DNA of 64,000 nt from Mesobacillus sp. S13 (GCF_020422885.1 NZ_CP084622.1:1197001-1261000); one strand, 5' to 3'; shown: positions 1 to 8,764, counted from the first letter of the stretch. The notes: generated from the sequence alone by a model not told the origin. Program-made: numbers and translations.

Positions 1-1
1 G

Positions 2-226
2 CTGGCACAGGAAGTCAGGGAATACGGAATTCGTGTTGGCACCATCAACCCGGGAATGGTTGATACTTATTTTGCTCAATCAAAACAGGGACTTCCGGAA
101 AAGCATGATTGGTTAAAGGTGGAAGACATCGCAAACGCAGTTGTTTATATGGCTTCCGCGCCTAAACATATGCTGATTGATGAAATTGTCATCCATCCTC
201 TCGTGCAAAATTACCCGATTGCCTAA
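2..226 (+). CDS. Short-chain dehydrogenase/reductase, C-terminal part
   Basis: The window opens inside this gene; 74 residues and a stop remain. The visible part has INPGMVDT, the typical SDR stretch after the catalytic YxxxK helix, then VEDIANAVVYMAS, the usual C-terminal helix of classical SDR oxidoreductases. The Rossmann GxxxGxG motif and the catalytic Tyr/Lys lie off the left edge, so substrate and cofactor cannot be judged. In B. subtilis an SDR gene (yhdF) lies not far from yhdBC and spoVR, so this may be a local SDR of that kind, but the link is only inference. A bidirectional hairpin follows. Confidence 0.8.
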   Translation: MAQEVREYGIRVGTINPGMVDTYFAQSKQGLPEKHDWLKVEDIANAVVYMASAPKHMLIDEIVIHPLVQNYPIA

Positions 227-295
227 TCGAGCCGATTCAATATAGAGAAAAACAGTACTATTTATTTCCAGCGAAAATCAGCATAAAAAATAATA

Positions 296-338
296 AACAC
301 GGCACCTTAATATAGGTGGCCGTGTTATTTTTTTTTGG
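296..338. terminator. Bidirectional Rho-independent terminator
   Basis: AACACGGC-ACC pairs with GGT-GGCCGTGTT (one bulge) around an 8-nt loop, followed by a run of T on the + strand and an A-rich flank on the other side. It separates the convergent SDR and yhdB-like genes. Confidence 0.8.
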
Positions 339-351
339 TGGAATTCTCTTG

Positions 352-606
352 TTAAATCGAGCCGGTGACAGCGGTTTCCAGGTAGTCATCGCCGGCGGCT
401 TCATTTGCGTGGTCGATATATCTGAGAAGGGAATACAGGCGCTTTTCAATGACAGCATAATCTTTTTCAAAGTTGTATGCGTGGAGAAAATGTTCAATCT
501 TCTTGGCCAGGAACTGGTCCTCGGTCCTGACCATAAGGATAAGCAGGTTATCCCATTGAGATCGGTGCGTGTAATATAGTGCCCGATCGTAATCCGTTTT
601 GTTCAT
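352..606 (-). CDS. yhdB: YhdB-like small protein
   Basis: An 84-residue soluble protein rich in charged and aromatic residues (begins MNKTDYDRALYYTHRSQW). It resembles, from memory, B. subtilis YhdB, a small Bacillus-specific protein of unknown function, and sits next to a yhdC-like gene and spoVR as in B. subtilis. The start is supported by a strong AAGGAGG ribosome binding site 7 bases upstream. No membrane segment or catalytic motif is visible. Function unknown. Confidence 0.65.
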   Translation of the reverse strand: MNKTDYDRALYYTHRSQWDNLLILMVRTEDQFLAKKIEHFLHAYNFEKDYAVIEKRLYSLLRYIDHANEAAGDDYLETAVTGSI

Positions 607-787
607 ATCCCATCCTCCTTATGAGGAGTTGATAATATTATATGGATTTGACGCTGGAACTTCCTCAGAAAATGTTGGACAACCCTGTTTACTGGGGTTT
701 TCAAGTTTTACCTGTATAAATGCGCACCGGATTGACTACATATTGAAGCGGGAATCACAAAGCTGGAAGCACAAAAGGAGTGTATTC

Positions 788-1111
788 ATGAAGAAGTATT
801 TCGCCGCAATGGCTGTATTATTAATTTTGTTATTGGGATTCCAAAGAGTCGATACTTATGCACAAAGGCCGGATTATGAAAAATATGGCCGGATCGCTAC
901 TGCCGTGATCAAGGAAGATTTCCCCGGGGAAGCTGTCCAGGATTATCAGTATATGGGCAGGAAGCAAATAGACGATCGGCAGGTGCTCGATTCATTTCAG
1001 TACAAGGTCAGTGTCAACGGTAAACCTGTTATCATGACCGTCCAAGTCACCCATGATTTAAAAAGTGACAGGTTGTTGAGTCTTACCGTTACTGAACAAC
1101 ACCAGCAGTAA
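788..1111 (+). CDS. yhdC: Secreted DUF3889-like protein (YhdC type)
   Basis: A 107-residue protein with a clear Sec signal peptide: MKK, a hydrophobic core (AAMAVLLILLLGF) and a probable cleavage near TYAQ, residues 20-27. The mature part (about 80 residues) has a pattern like DUF3889 proteins of Bacillus, a small beta-rich exported domain without known enzyme activity. An open frame continues upstream to 599, but AAAGGAG seven bases before the ATG at 788, and the signal peptide beginning there, fix this start. It lies between yhdB and spoVR, as in B. subtilis. Function unknown. Confidence 0.7.
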   Translation: MKKYFAAMAVLLILLLGFQRVDTYAQRPDYEKYGRIATAVIKEDFPGEAVQDYQYMGRKQIDDRQVLDSFQYKVSVNGKPVIMTVQVTHDLKSDRLLSLTVTEQHQQ

Positions 1112-1125
1112 AGTTTCTAACCTGT

Positions 1126-1154
1126 TCATCTTTCTCCTTTTTTCCTCATACATT
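1126..1154 (+). promoter_or_regulatory. Probable sigma-E promoter of spoVR
   Basis: TCATCTT (1126-1132), 14 bases, then CATACATT (1147-1154). The -10 fits the mother-cell sigma-E consensus CATACAHT well and the -35 matches KMATATT at six of seven positions. spoVR is sigma-E dependent in B. subtilis. Inference from motif only. Confidence 0.6.
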
Positions 1155-1179
1155 GTTGTAAGAGGTGAAAGGGGGAGAG

Positions 1180-2592
1180 ATGGTGTCAGAGGATCAAAAA
1201 TCACTGGAATATGCCATTTCTGAAATTACCGAAATCGCTAAAGGGTTTGGACTGGACTTTTATCCGATGAGGTATGAAATATGTCCTGCAGAAATCATCT
1301 ATACATTTGGTGCCTATGGAATGCCAACAAGATTTTCCCATTGGAGCTTTGGAAAACAGTTTCATAAAATGAAGCTTCATTATGACTTAGGGCTCTCAAA
1401 AATTTATGAGCTAGTCATCAACTCCAATCCATGCTATGCCTTTTTATTGGATTCGAATTCGCTGATTCAAAACAAGTTAATCGTTGCCCACGTCCTTGCC
1501 CATTGTGATTTCTTCAAGAACAATGTCCGTTTCCAAAATACGAAGCGCGATATGGTTGAAAGCATGGCAGCAACAGCGGAAAGAATCCGCAAATATGAAA
1601 TACTGCATGGCAAACAAAAGGTTGAATCCTTTCTTGATGCGGTTCTGGCTATTGAAGAGCATATTGATCCTTCGCTGATGAGACCGAAGCTTGCATGGTC
1701 AATTGAGGATGAAGATGAAGACGATGAGCCCATGTCTGCATCGACGCCGTATGATGATCTCTGGGATCTTGATTCAAAAAAGACCGAAGCAAAAGATAAA
1801 AACAAGAAAAAGAAATTTCCGCCGCGTCCTGAAAAAGACTTACTCTTGTTCATTGAGAGCTATAGCCGTGAGCTGGAGGACTGGCAGCGGGATATACTGA
1901 CGATGATGCGTGAAGAAATGCTCTATTTTTGGCCGCAGCTTGAAACGAAAATCATGAATGAAGGCTGGGCTTCTTACTGGCATCAACGCATTCTCAGGGA
2001 AATGGACCTGACGAGCGGAGAATCCATCGAGTTTGCGAAGTTAAATGCAGGGGTCGTACAGCCATCAAAGACGGGAATCAACCCTTATTATTTAGGAATC
2101 AAAATTTTTGAAGATATTGAGGATCGCTATAATAATCCAACCCAGGAAATGAAACGGCGCGGAGTTAAGCCTGGTTCAGGCCGGGAAAAAATGTTTGAAG
2201 TCCGTGAAATCGAATCGGATATTTCATTTTTACGTAATTACTTGACGAAGGATCTGGTCATGCGTGAAGACATGTATCTGTTCCAAAAGCAAGGGCGTGA
2301 ATACAAAGTTGTCGATAAAGCGTGGGAACAGGTTCGCGACCAGCTGGTCAGCATGAGAGTCAATGGAGGATTTCCGTATTTGACTGTAACAGACGGCGAT
2401 TACCAGAGGAATGGGGAGTTATATATATCGCATAGCTTCGAAGGAATCGAGCTTGACATTAAGTACCTTGAAAAAGTCCTTCCATATGTCCATCAGCTAT
2501 GGGGCAGGAAATGCCATATCGAAACAATGGTCGAGAGCAGGGCGATGTTATACACCTATGATGGAAAAGGGATACACCGAAAATATTTATAA
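1180..2592 (+). CDS. spoVR: Stage V sporulation protein R (SpoVR)
   Basis: A SpoVR-family protein of 470 residues, close to the B. subtilis protein (468). It is involved in spore cortex formation and expressed in the mother cell; its biochemical activity is not established. Family features seen: the N-terminal [22 protein letters not shown] stretch region near residues 30-55, [24 protein letters not shown] in the middle with conserved Glu/His, and the C-terminal [14 protein letters not shown] Glu/Asp-rich linker at about 175-205 is variable in the family. A GTG at 1165 is an alternative start; ATG 1180 has the better placed GAGGTGAAAGGGGG ribosome binding region. A sigma-E-like promoter precedes it. 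Confidence 0.95.
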   Translation: MVSEDQKSLEYAISEITEIAKGFGLDFYPMRYEICPAEIIYTFGAYGMPTRFSHWSFGKQFHKMKLHYDLGLSKIYELVINSNPCYAFLLDSNSLIQNKLIVAHVLAHCDFFKNNVRFQNTKRDMVESMAATAERIRKYEILHGKQKVESFLDAVLAIEEHIDPSLMRPKLAWSIEDEDEDDEPMSASTPYDDLWDLDSKKTEAKDKNKKKKFPPRPEKDLLLFIESYSRELEDWQRDILTMMREEMLYFWPQLETKIMNEGWASYWHQRILREMDLTSGESIEFAKLNAGVVQPSKTGINPYYLGIKIFEDIEDRYNNPTQEMKRRGVKPGSGREKMFEVREIESDISFLRNYLTKDLVMREDMYLFQKQGREYKVVDKAWEQVRDQLVSMRVNGGFPYLTVTDGDYQRNGELYISHSFEGIELDIKYLEKVLPYVHQLWGRKCHIETMVESRAMLYTYDGKGIHRKYL

Positions 2593-2603
2593 GGGTAAAA
2601 CCA

Positions 2604-2635
2604 AAACCGCTGTTTTTCAGCGGTTTAATTTTTTG
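2604..2635 (+). terminator. Rho-independent terminator after spoVR
   Basis: AAACCGCTG / CAGCGGTTT with a T-rich loop, followed by AATTTTTTG. Confidence 0.85.
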
Positions 2636-2717
2636 TGGTGTGAAAACCTAAATAATAAGGTATTTAAAATATAGACAAGCTTTTTATTGAACAAAATTCA
2701 TATGTCAGTCATAATTA

Positions 2718-2743
2718 TATATATGAGCATATATTCATATATA
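2718..2743 (+). promoter_or_regulatory. CzrA/ArsR-type operator upstream of czcD
   Basis: A 26-bp imperfect dyad centred at 2730.5: outer arms TATAT/ATATA, inner half-sites ATGA and TCAT. This matches the shape of SmtB/ArsR-family zinc sensor operators (ATGAxxA...TxxTCAT). It lies 18 bp before the czcD start, and a CzrA-like repressor gene lies just downstream of czcD, so metal-responsive repression is the natural reading. Confidence 0.7.
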
Positions 2744-2760
2744 AACAAGGAGGAGAAGAT

Positions 2761-3678
2761 ATGGGTCATAATCACTCACACGGCCACGGCCATAGCCATA
2801 GTCATACAAACAATAAAAGGGCTTTATTCTGGGCGTTTCTTCTAATCGCCACATTCATGGTTGTGGAGGTAATTGGCGGGGTCATCACAAACAGCCTTGC
2901 ACTGCTTTCAGATGCTGGCCATATGCTGAGCGATGCAGCTGCACTTGGTTTGAGCTTGTTCGCAATGAAGCTTGGGGAGAAAAACGCTACACCAAGCAAG
3001 ACATATGGGTTCAAGCGGTTTGAAATCATCGCGGCTGCACTCAATGGGCTGACCTTGATCATTATTTCGATTTATATCTTTATAGAAGCATACCAGCGCT
3101 TCACAGATCCTCCAGAAGTTCAAAGTCTTGGGATGCTGACAATCTCGGTCATCGGATTGCTGGTCAATATCGTCGCAGCTTGGATTTTAATGAGAGGGGA
3201 CAAAGATGAGAACTTAAACGTGAGAAGTGCGTTTCTCCATGTAATAGGTGACATGTTGGGTTCAGTTGGTGCCATCACTGCAGCATTGCTGATTTACTTT
3301 TTTGGCTGGGGACTGGCAGATCCGATCGCAAGCGTAGCTGTGGCCATCCTGATCATCATCAGTGGCTGGAGGGTAACAAAGGAAAGCTTCCATGTGCTGA
3401 TGGAAGGGGCACCAGAGCAGGTTAAGCTGGAAGAGATAAAAGATGAAATACAGAAGATACCGGAAGTGAAAGATGTGCACGATGTCCATGTTTGGTCCAT
3501 CACATCAGGTGTTTTCATGCTTAGCGGCCATATTGCTGTCGAAGGAGAAGGAGCCCATGACCGAGTACTGCATAAAGCACAAAAGCTGTTGCACGACAAG
3601 TTTGGCATTGACCACAGTACCTTGCAGGTAGAAGGGGAACAGCATGGCTGCCCTTGTGCACATGGGCCATGCAATTAG
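2761..3678 (+). CDS. czcD: Cation diffusion facilitator CzcD
   Basis: A 305-residue CDF efflux protein for Zn2+ and probably Co2+/Cd2+, exchanging metal for H+ at the cytoplasmic membrane. A His-rich N-terminus (HNHSHGHGHSHSH, residues 3-15) is typical of the Zn-CDF group. Six membrane segments are visible; the transport-site motifs HMLSD (helix 2) and HVIGD (helix 5) are intact. The C-terminal cytoplasmic domain has VHDVHVW and ends with a Cys/His-rich tail GCPCAHGPC. AAGGAGG precedes the ATG. It is opposed to a czrA-like repressor gene and follows an ArsR-type operator, the same pairing of functions as B. subtilis czcD/czrA, there unlinked. Confidence 0.93.
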   Translation: MGHNHSHGHGHSHSHTNNKRALFWAFLLIATFMVVEVIGGVITNSLALLSDAGHMLSDAAALGLSLFAMKLGEKNATPSKTYGFKRFEIIAAALNGLTLIIISIYIFIEAYQRFTDPPEVQSLGMLTISVIGLLVNIVAAWILMRGDKDENLNVRSAFLHVIGDMLGSVGAITAALLIYFFGWGLADPIASVAVAILIIISGWRVTKESFHVLMEGAPEQVKLEEIKDEIQKIPEVKDVHDVHVWSITSGVFMLSGHIAVEGEGAHDRVLHKAQKLLHDKFGIDHSTLQVEGEQHGCPCAHGPCN

Positions 3679-3726
3679 TGAGTGGCCGTATACCTGATTG
3701 AAAGACTTCTTTAACAAGTTTAAGAC

Positions 3727-3770
3727 ATGCCAGCCAATAACATTGTAATTCTCAATGGTGGCTGGCATGT
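3727..3770. terminator. Hairpin between convergent czcD and czrA
   Basis: ATGCCAGCCA pairs with TGGCTGGCAT around a roughly 20-nt loop. It overlaps the last codons of the czrA-like gene and lacks a clean T-run on either side, so termination is likely but weak by sequence. Confidence 0.45.
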
Positions 3771-4072
3771 TCTATGCTTTGCTTTAACAGGTCAATGACA
3801 TGTTCATCATCATGCGTGTAATAAAGTGTTGTTCCCTCTCTCCTGAATTTGACGAGCCTGAGGTTTTTTAAGAAACGCAGCTGATGTGAAACAGTTGATT
3901 GCAGCAATGAGAGTTTTTCTGCTATTTCATTGACCGAATGTTCCCCCTGGAACAGCAGATGAAGGATCCTGAGCCGTGTCGGATCTGACAGGGCCTTAAA
4001 CGTCTGTGAGACCATGAATAAAGTTTCCTCATCCAAATCCACTTCAGGAGAGTTATTTTTCTTATCTTCCAA
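3752..4072 (-). CDS. czrA: ArsR/SmtB-family metal-sensing repressor (CzrA-like)
   Basis: A 106-residue winged-helix repressor that should release its operator on binding Zn2+ or Co2+. Visible: [15 protein letters not shown] (helix 2-3), [29 protein letters not shown] (recognition helix) and the wing [11 protein letters not shown]. The C-terminal helix 5 carries [19 protein letters not shown], the D..H..H..H set of the alpha-5 site used by CzrA/SmtB. I chose a TTG start (4072) because AGGAGG lies 9 bases upstream and the length then matches CzrA (107); an open frame continues further upstream without support. A TATAAT-like -10 sits about 20 bases before the ribosome binding site. Confidence 0.88.
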   Translation of the reverse strand: MEDKKNNSPEVDLDEETLFMVSQTFKALSDPTRLRILHLLFQGEHSVNEIAEKLSLLQSTVSHQLRFLKNLRLVKFRREGTTLYYTHDDEHVIDLLKQSIEHASHH

Positions 4073-4111
4073 GTTGATCAGCCTCCTATCTTTATTATAA
4101 CTTATGAAGAG

Positions 4112-4139
4112 AAACACGGCTGGAAATTCAGCCGTGTTT
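4112..4139. terminator. Hairpin upstream of the czrA promoter
   Basis: AAACACGGCTG / CAGCCGTGTTT, an 11-bp perfect stem with a 6-nt loop, followed by T on the + strand and TTTCTCTT on the - strand. No gene obviously ends here; it may insulate the two divergent genes or be a relic of a lost neighbour. Confidence 0.45.
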
Positions 4140-4330
4140 TCTATATTATAACCAGTTTTATCATAGGCACGAATAACGCTCCCCAACTAAGAGGAATCAT
4201 AAACCTTGATGATGAGCAAATGAAGAGGAATTGACCGGCCCCGGTGATAAACTAAAGCTGAGTTTTTTATTCTGTGGAAGTCACGTATCAAGAAGCGATA
4301 AACGATCCGCAATTTGGGAAAGTGGGTGGT

Positions 4331-4702
4331 ATGATGGACGATCATAAAACACTAGAATCAAAATATATCCAACAGCATCTGGCCAATGAACGAACATACC
4401 TTGCATGGGTCCGGACATCCATCGCTATTATCGGGATTGGTTTCTTGGCCTCAAGTCTGCATTTCAATAATATTAGCTTTGCAAGCAAGACGGCTGATAC
4501 AATTGCTGTTTTGATCAGCATCTTTTCTTTGGTGATTGGCTTCGTGATTCTCTTCTTCGCGACCACACATTATTTCTCTGTTCGGAAAAATATCAACAGT
4601 CAAACCTTTGCTTCAGCCAGTTCTTTGATAAAAGTTTCCTCGGGGATAATATTTTTTATATTTCTACTGCTTGGCATTTATTTGATCAGTATTTTATTTT
4701 AA
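4331..4702 (+). CDS. DUF202 (YidH-type) membrane protein
   Basis: A 123-residue protein with three membrane segments (about residues 32-52, 60-80 and 98-120) and the DUF202 signature LANERTYLAWVRTSIAIIGIGF near residues 17-38. DUF202 proteins are small inner-membrane proteins of unknown function. I chose ATG 4331; a GTG at 4274 is in frame but has no ribosome binding site, while even here the site (GGGTGGT) is weak, so translation may be poor. The stop overlaps, base for base, the stop of the convergent gene. Confidence 0.7.
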   Translation: MMDDHKTLESKYIQQHLANERTYLAWVRTSIAIIGIGFLASSLHFNNISFASKTADTIAVLISIFSLVIGFVILFFATTHYFSVRKNINSQTFASASSLIKVSSGIIFFIFLLLGIYLISILF

Positions 4703-5355
4703 TTTCCAGTGCTGTTTTGCTCCGGTTTCTTATGTGTGATCAGGCCATCGTAATTGGTGATGTACAGTTCGATATCCGGTTGGGCATCGAGGCAGTGGGC
4801 ATTCAACAGCTGATAATAATTCACTCTGCGAAGGGGGTCATAGGGGAGGACTGGGTACTCCTTATGCTCTTTCACATATAGGTCTACTGCCTTTTGAACT
4901 TTATCGATTGTCAATGCGAGTTTTTTTTCATTCTCAGTGAATATATCGTATGTTTCCTTGGACATGTAAAAATTTTTTGATGGAATTCCCTTCAGGATCG
5001 GGGCAAGTTGTTCTGCATCGATCCTATTGTCCTCTTTAACGAGTATGGTCCGGTATACCCCCTTCGGAAGCTGCTCGGAATATATACGGACTGCCTTTTT
5101 AATTTCGTCAACGCTTGTCTCGATGGTTGGCCAGGTTTTCTTGCCGGCCTCTAACAATTTTCGCTTGCTTGCAGCAAAAAAAACATATAGAGCCACTCCT
5201 CCAACAGAACCCACTACAGTTAAGTAAGGAAGCAGATCCAGCTTAACGTCAAGCAGGTAACCGGTGATGGGCCAGATGATAGCAGCTGCAGACCTTAGGA
5301 GGATTGATTCAGAAAATAAGCTTCTGTTATTTCCCCTTTCTTTCTCCGCTTGCAT
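4699..5355 (-). CDS. Membrane-anchored protein of unknown function
   Basis: A 218-residue protein with one or two hydrophobic segments (residues 18-65) followed by a soluble, Lys/Glu-rich domain of about 150 residues (DEIKKAVRIYSEQLPKGVYR, then YYQLLNAHCLDAQPDIELYITN). It may belong to a Bacillus-specific DUF (DUF3939 is my weak guess), but I do not recognise a function. The start is well supported by AAAGGAGAGG about 8 bases upstream. It faces the DUF202 gene, and the two stop codons overlap, so there is no room for a terminator between them. Confidence 0.6.
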   Translation of the reverse strand: MQAEKERGNNRSLFSESILLRSAAAIIWPITGYLLDVKLDLLPYLTVVGSVGGVALYVFFAASKRKLLEAGKKTWPTIETSVDEIKKAVRIYSEQLPKGVYRTILVKEDNRIDAEQLAPILKGIPSKNFYMSKETYDIFTENEKKLALTIDKVQKAVDLYVKEHKEYPVLPYDPLRRVNYYQLLNAHCLDAQPDIELYITNYDGLITHKKPEQNSTGN

Positions 5356-5802
5356 CTAAATCCTCTCCTTTCCAAGGCAGGTAAACGCCTTAATACATCA
5401 TTATTAACCAACAGTCGCATCATGGTATTTGTTGAAGGCTTATACATGTATTGTGCTTAATAAAAATCCGGTTATGCCGATATATAAATAAGAGTCTGTC
5501 CATATATGCTGATATGGGAAGAGCCAACAAGGTGAGTGAAGCAGGGGCCAATTAGGGATTTAAAGTGGAATTCCTTCTACTTATAGTATATTAAATTCTC
5601 CTTTTGAATGGTATGGTTGTTTTTGAATATTTCGAAAATGAGACTCGTAACATGTCAATTATGTGGATGAATATTGTATAATATTTAGAAAGCTTCAATC
5701 ATGATGGCGAAAATTGTCGGCTAAATGAAACAGGATTTTCTCAGCCATTCCAATTTTCACTAATCCACGAAAGCAAAAAATCAGACAGAAACGAGGGGCA
5801 GT
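5356..5802. other. Intergenic region, promoters only
   Basis: This AT-rich stretch separates two divergent genes. It must hold both promoters, but I see no riboswitch, terminator or ORF with a ribosome binding site. Confidence 0.5.
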
Positions 5803-7767
5803 ATGGATATTCCCCATATGTACATATTTGATTTTAATAATATAGCGTTAACAATCGTTTTTTTGATTATTTCTTCCATTATGGCAGTTGAATTCAGCAG
5901 GCAAATCAAAAAGACTATATATCGGAAAAAACGCAAAAAGGTCCTGTATTCGCTTCTTTTGGCTCTAACGTTTTTGCTGACACATTTATTTGTGATTATA
6001 TCCGCTGGGGTTCCATTTTCCACGAGCAATTTTTATTTATTTTTTCTGATTTTCTTTAGTATTTGTGGAATGGGGTCTTATGCAGCTTTTAGTCTGGCGC
6101 AAAGGGATATAGGGAATACACCTCAGTATGTTTTCACTAGTTTATTGATCGCTGCCAGCATCATGACAGCTGAATATACTGCTTTTTATATCATCTTCAG
6201 GGAAGCAATCAAGATTCAGCCAGTTTTATTCATCATGTCATTTTTAATGATTCTGGTCACTTCCTTTTCGTTAATACGTTTTTTAATGCAGATTACGAAC
6301 GAGGATATTTATGAGTTTGTAAAAAAGTATAAGTACACAGGCAGCGTCCTTGGCGGAATGGCATTGGCCGGTATTCCGTATATCGTCCTGACTTCAATGA
6401 TGGCCATTACGGATGGAAGCGGAATACATTCTTTCCTGGCGCCATTCGTGTATATGGCCTGTGCCAATTTATTATTCATCCTCGTCCCGGACCTTTTTGG
6501 GGAAAAACTGATCATGAAGAACGTCCAGTCTCATTTATCCTTGTTCACTCATAACCCTGATTCTGTATTCAGAGTTGACTTGCAAGGGTATATTTTAAGT
6601 GTCAATAAAGAGGCGGTAGAGCTGACTGGCTATGGAGATAATGAATTAGTTGGCCTTCATTTCATTGATCTGATAGGGGGAAGCGAGGAAGAAAAGAAAA
6701 TAAAAAAGTATTTCATGAAAGTGCTCAGCGGTGAGACAAAATTGATTGAAACCACTTTAAAAAGAGCGGATTCAACATACGCCGACGTAAGAATTACAGC
6801 CGTGAGGGTCATCGTCAAAAACATAACGGTGGGTGTCTTTGGAGTCGTCAGGGACATAACAGAACAGAAGAAAGCAGACAAAATGATTGAGTATCTCGCC
6901 TATCATGATGAATTGACCAATTTGCCTAACAGACGGAATTTGGAGAAAGTGATGAGTGCGCAATTTATCAAGGATGAAGTGTTTTCCTTGATCTACCTTG
7001 ATTTTGACCGTTTTAAACGAATTAATGATACATTTGGCCATTCGTTTGGTGATAAGATACTGGTACAAATCGGCAGGAAACTTTCGGAAGTTGTGCCCGA
7101 GGAATGCCTCATTGCCAGAATTGGCGGAGATGAATTCGCCATTCTTGTAACTGGAAGACACAAGCCGGAATCGATTGCCAGGGAGGTTGTCCATGCATTC
7201 CAGAGTCCGCTTTTTGCGGAAGGGATGGAATTCCTGATCACCGCGAGTATTGGTATCTCAAGGTATCCAGAAGATACGAATAATCTTGAACTGTTGCTGA
7301 AGTATGCCGATATGGCGATGTATAAGGCAAAAGAAAACGGTGCGAATCACTTCCAATTTTTTGACCAAAGCATGGTGGACAACAACCTGAATAAGTTTGA
7401 GCTCGAGAATGAATTGCGGAACGCGATTAATAGTGATGCTCTCACTGTTTTTTACCAGCCTAAATATAATGCAGAAACAAATGTGATAACCGGGGCTGAA
7501 GCGCTGGCAAGGTGGAAGCATTCTCGACATGGAATGATTCCTCCTGGCGTGTTCATCCCGATTGCAGAGGAAGCAAACTTGATCGTACCTCTTGAGAGAC
7601 TGATCATCAGGAAGGTGTTCAGCCAGCTTGTCAAATGGAAGAGTCAGGGGTTCGAGGTTCCCCGAACTTCCATCAATATCTCGATCATTCATTTTTACCA
7701 AGAGGATTTCGTAAAGTTCATGCAGCATGCACTGAAAGAATATGGACTTTATGGCGAATTGATCTAA
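5803..7767 (+). CDS. Membrane GGDEF/EAL protein, truncated by an in-frame stop
   Basis: A c-di-GMP signalling protein. Residues 1-235 hold about seven membrane segments, 245-355 a PAS domain (HNPDSVFRVD to VVRDITEQKK), 365-530 a GGDEF domain with an intact active loop (RIGGDEF), and 545 onward the start of an EAL domain (GAEALARW, SINISI). TAA at 7765 ends it at residue 654, just before the EVTES motif. The remaining EAL part continues in the same frame to 8160. The diguanylate cyclase half looks functional; the phosphodiesterase half would lack the DDFGTG metal site and could not be active. The start has GAGGGGCAGT upstream. Confidence 0.85.
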   Translation: MDIPHMYIFDFNNIALTIVFLIISSIMAVEFSRQIKKTIYRKKRKKVLYSLLLALTFLLTHLFVIISAGVPFSTSNFYLFFLIFFSICGMGSYAAFSLAQRDIGNTPQYVFTSLLIAASIMTAEYTAFYIIFREAIKIQPVLFIMSFLMILVTSFSLIRFLMQITNEDIYEFVKKYKYTGSVLGGMALAGIPYIVLTSMMAITDGSGIHSFLAPFVYMACANLLFILVPDLFGEKLIMKNVQSHLSLFTHNPDSVFRVDLQGYILSVNKEAVELTGYGDNELVGLHFIDLIGGSEEEKKIKKYFMKVLSGETKLIETTLKRADSTYADVRITAVRVIVKNITVGVFGVVRDITEQKKADKMIEYLAYHDELTNLPNRRNLEKVMSAQFIKDEVFSLIYLDFDRFKRINDTFGHSFGDKILVQIGRKLSEVVPEECLIARIGGDEFAILVTGRHKPESIAREVVHAFQSPLFAEGMEFLITASIGISRYPEDTNNLELLLKYADMAMYKAKENGANHFQFFDQSMVDNNLNKFELENELRNAINSDALTVFYQPKYNAETNVITGAEALARWKHSRHGMIPPGVFIPIAEEANLIVPLERLIIRKVFSQLVKWKSQGFEVPRTSINISIIHFYQEDFVKFMQHALKEYGLYGELI

Positions 7768-8160
7768 ATCGAAGTAACTGAAAGCATCATGATTAAGAAG
7801 GAAGACAGCATCAATGAGCAGCTCCAGGCATTAAGGGAAATCGGGATAGAGGTCAGCATTGATGATTTTGGAACAGGGTACAGTTCATTGAGTTATTTAA
7901 GCAAGCTTTCAGTCGATCGTTTGAAAATTGACCAGAGCTTCATTTCGCATTCCCAGGAAAACCGTGAAATCATCTCTACGATTGTCTCAATGGCAACGAA
8001 CCTGAAGTTAAAGGTGATCGCCGAAGGGGTTGAAACAGAATCTCAGATTGACCTGTTAAAATCACTGGGATGTCAGGAAGTGCAGGGATATTTCTACTCA
8101 CCGCCATTGCCATCTAATGAATATGAGACGATGATGAACAGGGAGCTTCAGGAGACCTGA
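7768..8160 (+). pseudogene. Remainder of the EAL domain after the nonsense codon
   Basis: Read in frame with the preceding gene, this segment supplies everything an EAL domain needs after the stop: IEVTES, SIDDFGTGYSSLSYL, DRLKIDQSFI, VIAEGVETESQ and VQGYFYSPPLP. Only one codon, TAA where the family usually has an acidic residue before IEVTES (GAA or GAG), breaks the frame; no frameshift exists. An ATG at 7789 could restart translation but has no ribosome binding site. It is either a recent nonsense mutation or a base-call error. Confidence 0.8.
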
Positions 8161-8210
8161 TGCCTTTTTGACTGACTGTCTTGATTATGGTACTATTCTT
8201 ATTAGCAAAA

Positions 8211-8312
8211 GTCCTCTAGGGTTCCGCAGCTTATCGCTGGACTGGTCCGAGAGAGGGCGCACAGGAATCCCTGTGTACACGGAGGGATAAAAACCCGGGA
8301 GATATCCAGTGA
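8211..8312 (+). ncRNA. Guanidine-I (ykkC) riboswitch
   Basis: The conserved ykkC landmarks occur in order: CTAGGGTTCCGC (8214 on), TGGTCCGAGAGAGGGCGC, ACACGGAGGGATAAAA and ACCCGGGAGA. This class binds guanidinium and turns on detoxification genes. The 3' part overlaps a terminator hairpin, which is the expected expression platform, and the controlled gene is a small multidrug-resistance-type guanidinium exporter. Confidence 0.93.
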
Positions 8313-8329
8313 TATCTTCCGGGTTTTTT
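8292..8329 (+). terminator. Riboswitch-controlled terminator
   Basis: CCCGGGAGATATC / GATATCTTCCGGG with a CAGT loop and TTTTTT. The left arm includes the conserved CCCGGGAGA of the guanidine-I aptamer, so ligand-bound aptamer and terminator exclude each other. Confidence 0.88.
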
Positions 8330-8351
8330 CATGAAAGGAGAGCGTGTTAGC

Positions 8352-8675
8352 ATGGCTTGGGTTTATTTAGTTATTGCCGGTATATTTGAAGTTGTTTGGG
8401 CCATTGGCCTGAAGTATACAGAAGGATTCACAAAAGCTGTACCATCGTTGATCACCCTGATCGGGATGGCCATAAGCTTTTACTTTTTGTCTATGGCAGT
8501 TAAAACATTGCCAATCGGCACTGCATATGCAATCTGGACTGGAATTGGAGCTGCAGGGGCAGTCATTCTAGGGATTGTGTTGTTTGGAGAGCCGCGCAAC
8601 CTTATGAGGCTGATGTTCGTAGCCTTCATATTGGTCGGAATCATCGGCCTTAAGGCAACGTCTGGAAGCAATTAG
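8352..8675 (+). CDS. sugE: SMR-family guanidinium exporter (SugE/Gdx type)
   Basis: A 107-residue protein with four membrane helices. The conserved Glu of SMR transporters is in FEVVWAIGLKYTEGF (helix 1), and the GLKYTEGFT stretch is typical of the Gdx/SugE branch, which exports guanidinium in exchange for protons, rather than the EmrE multidrug branch. Start 8352 has AAAGGAG upstream; the in-frame ATG at 8331 lies within the terminator tail. It is directly behind a guanidine-I riboswitch, which independently supports the substrate. SMR proteins work as antiparallel dimers; with a single gene here, a homodimer is expected. Confidence 0.93.
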   Translation: MAWVYLVIAGIFEVVWAIGLKYTEGFTKAVPSLITLIGMAISFYFLSMAVKTLPIGTAYAIWTGIGAAGAVILGIVLFGEPRNLMRLMFVAFILVGIIGLKATSGSN

Positions 8676-8764
8676 TCATTTCCAAAAGCAGGTTCGTAAT
8701 AAATTGCAGCCTGCTTTATTAAATTTTCATTTGCAAATTCCACCAATTTATATTATGATTCCGA

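Noticed and set aside
5650..5800. c-di-GMP riboswitch before the GGDEF/EAL gene
   Set aside because: The context is tempting, but none of the GEMM conserved segments is present.
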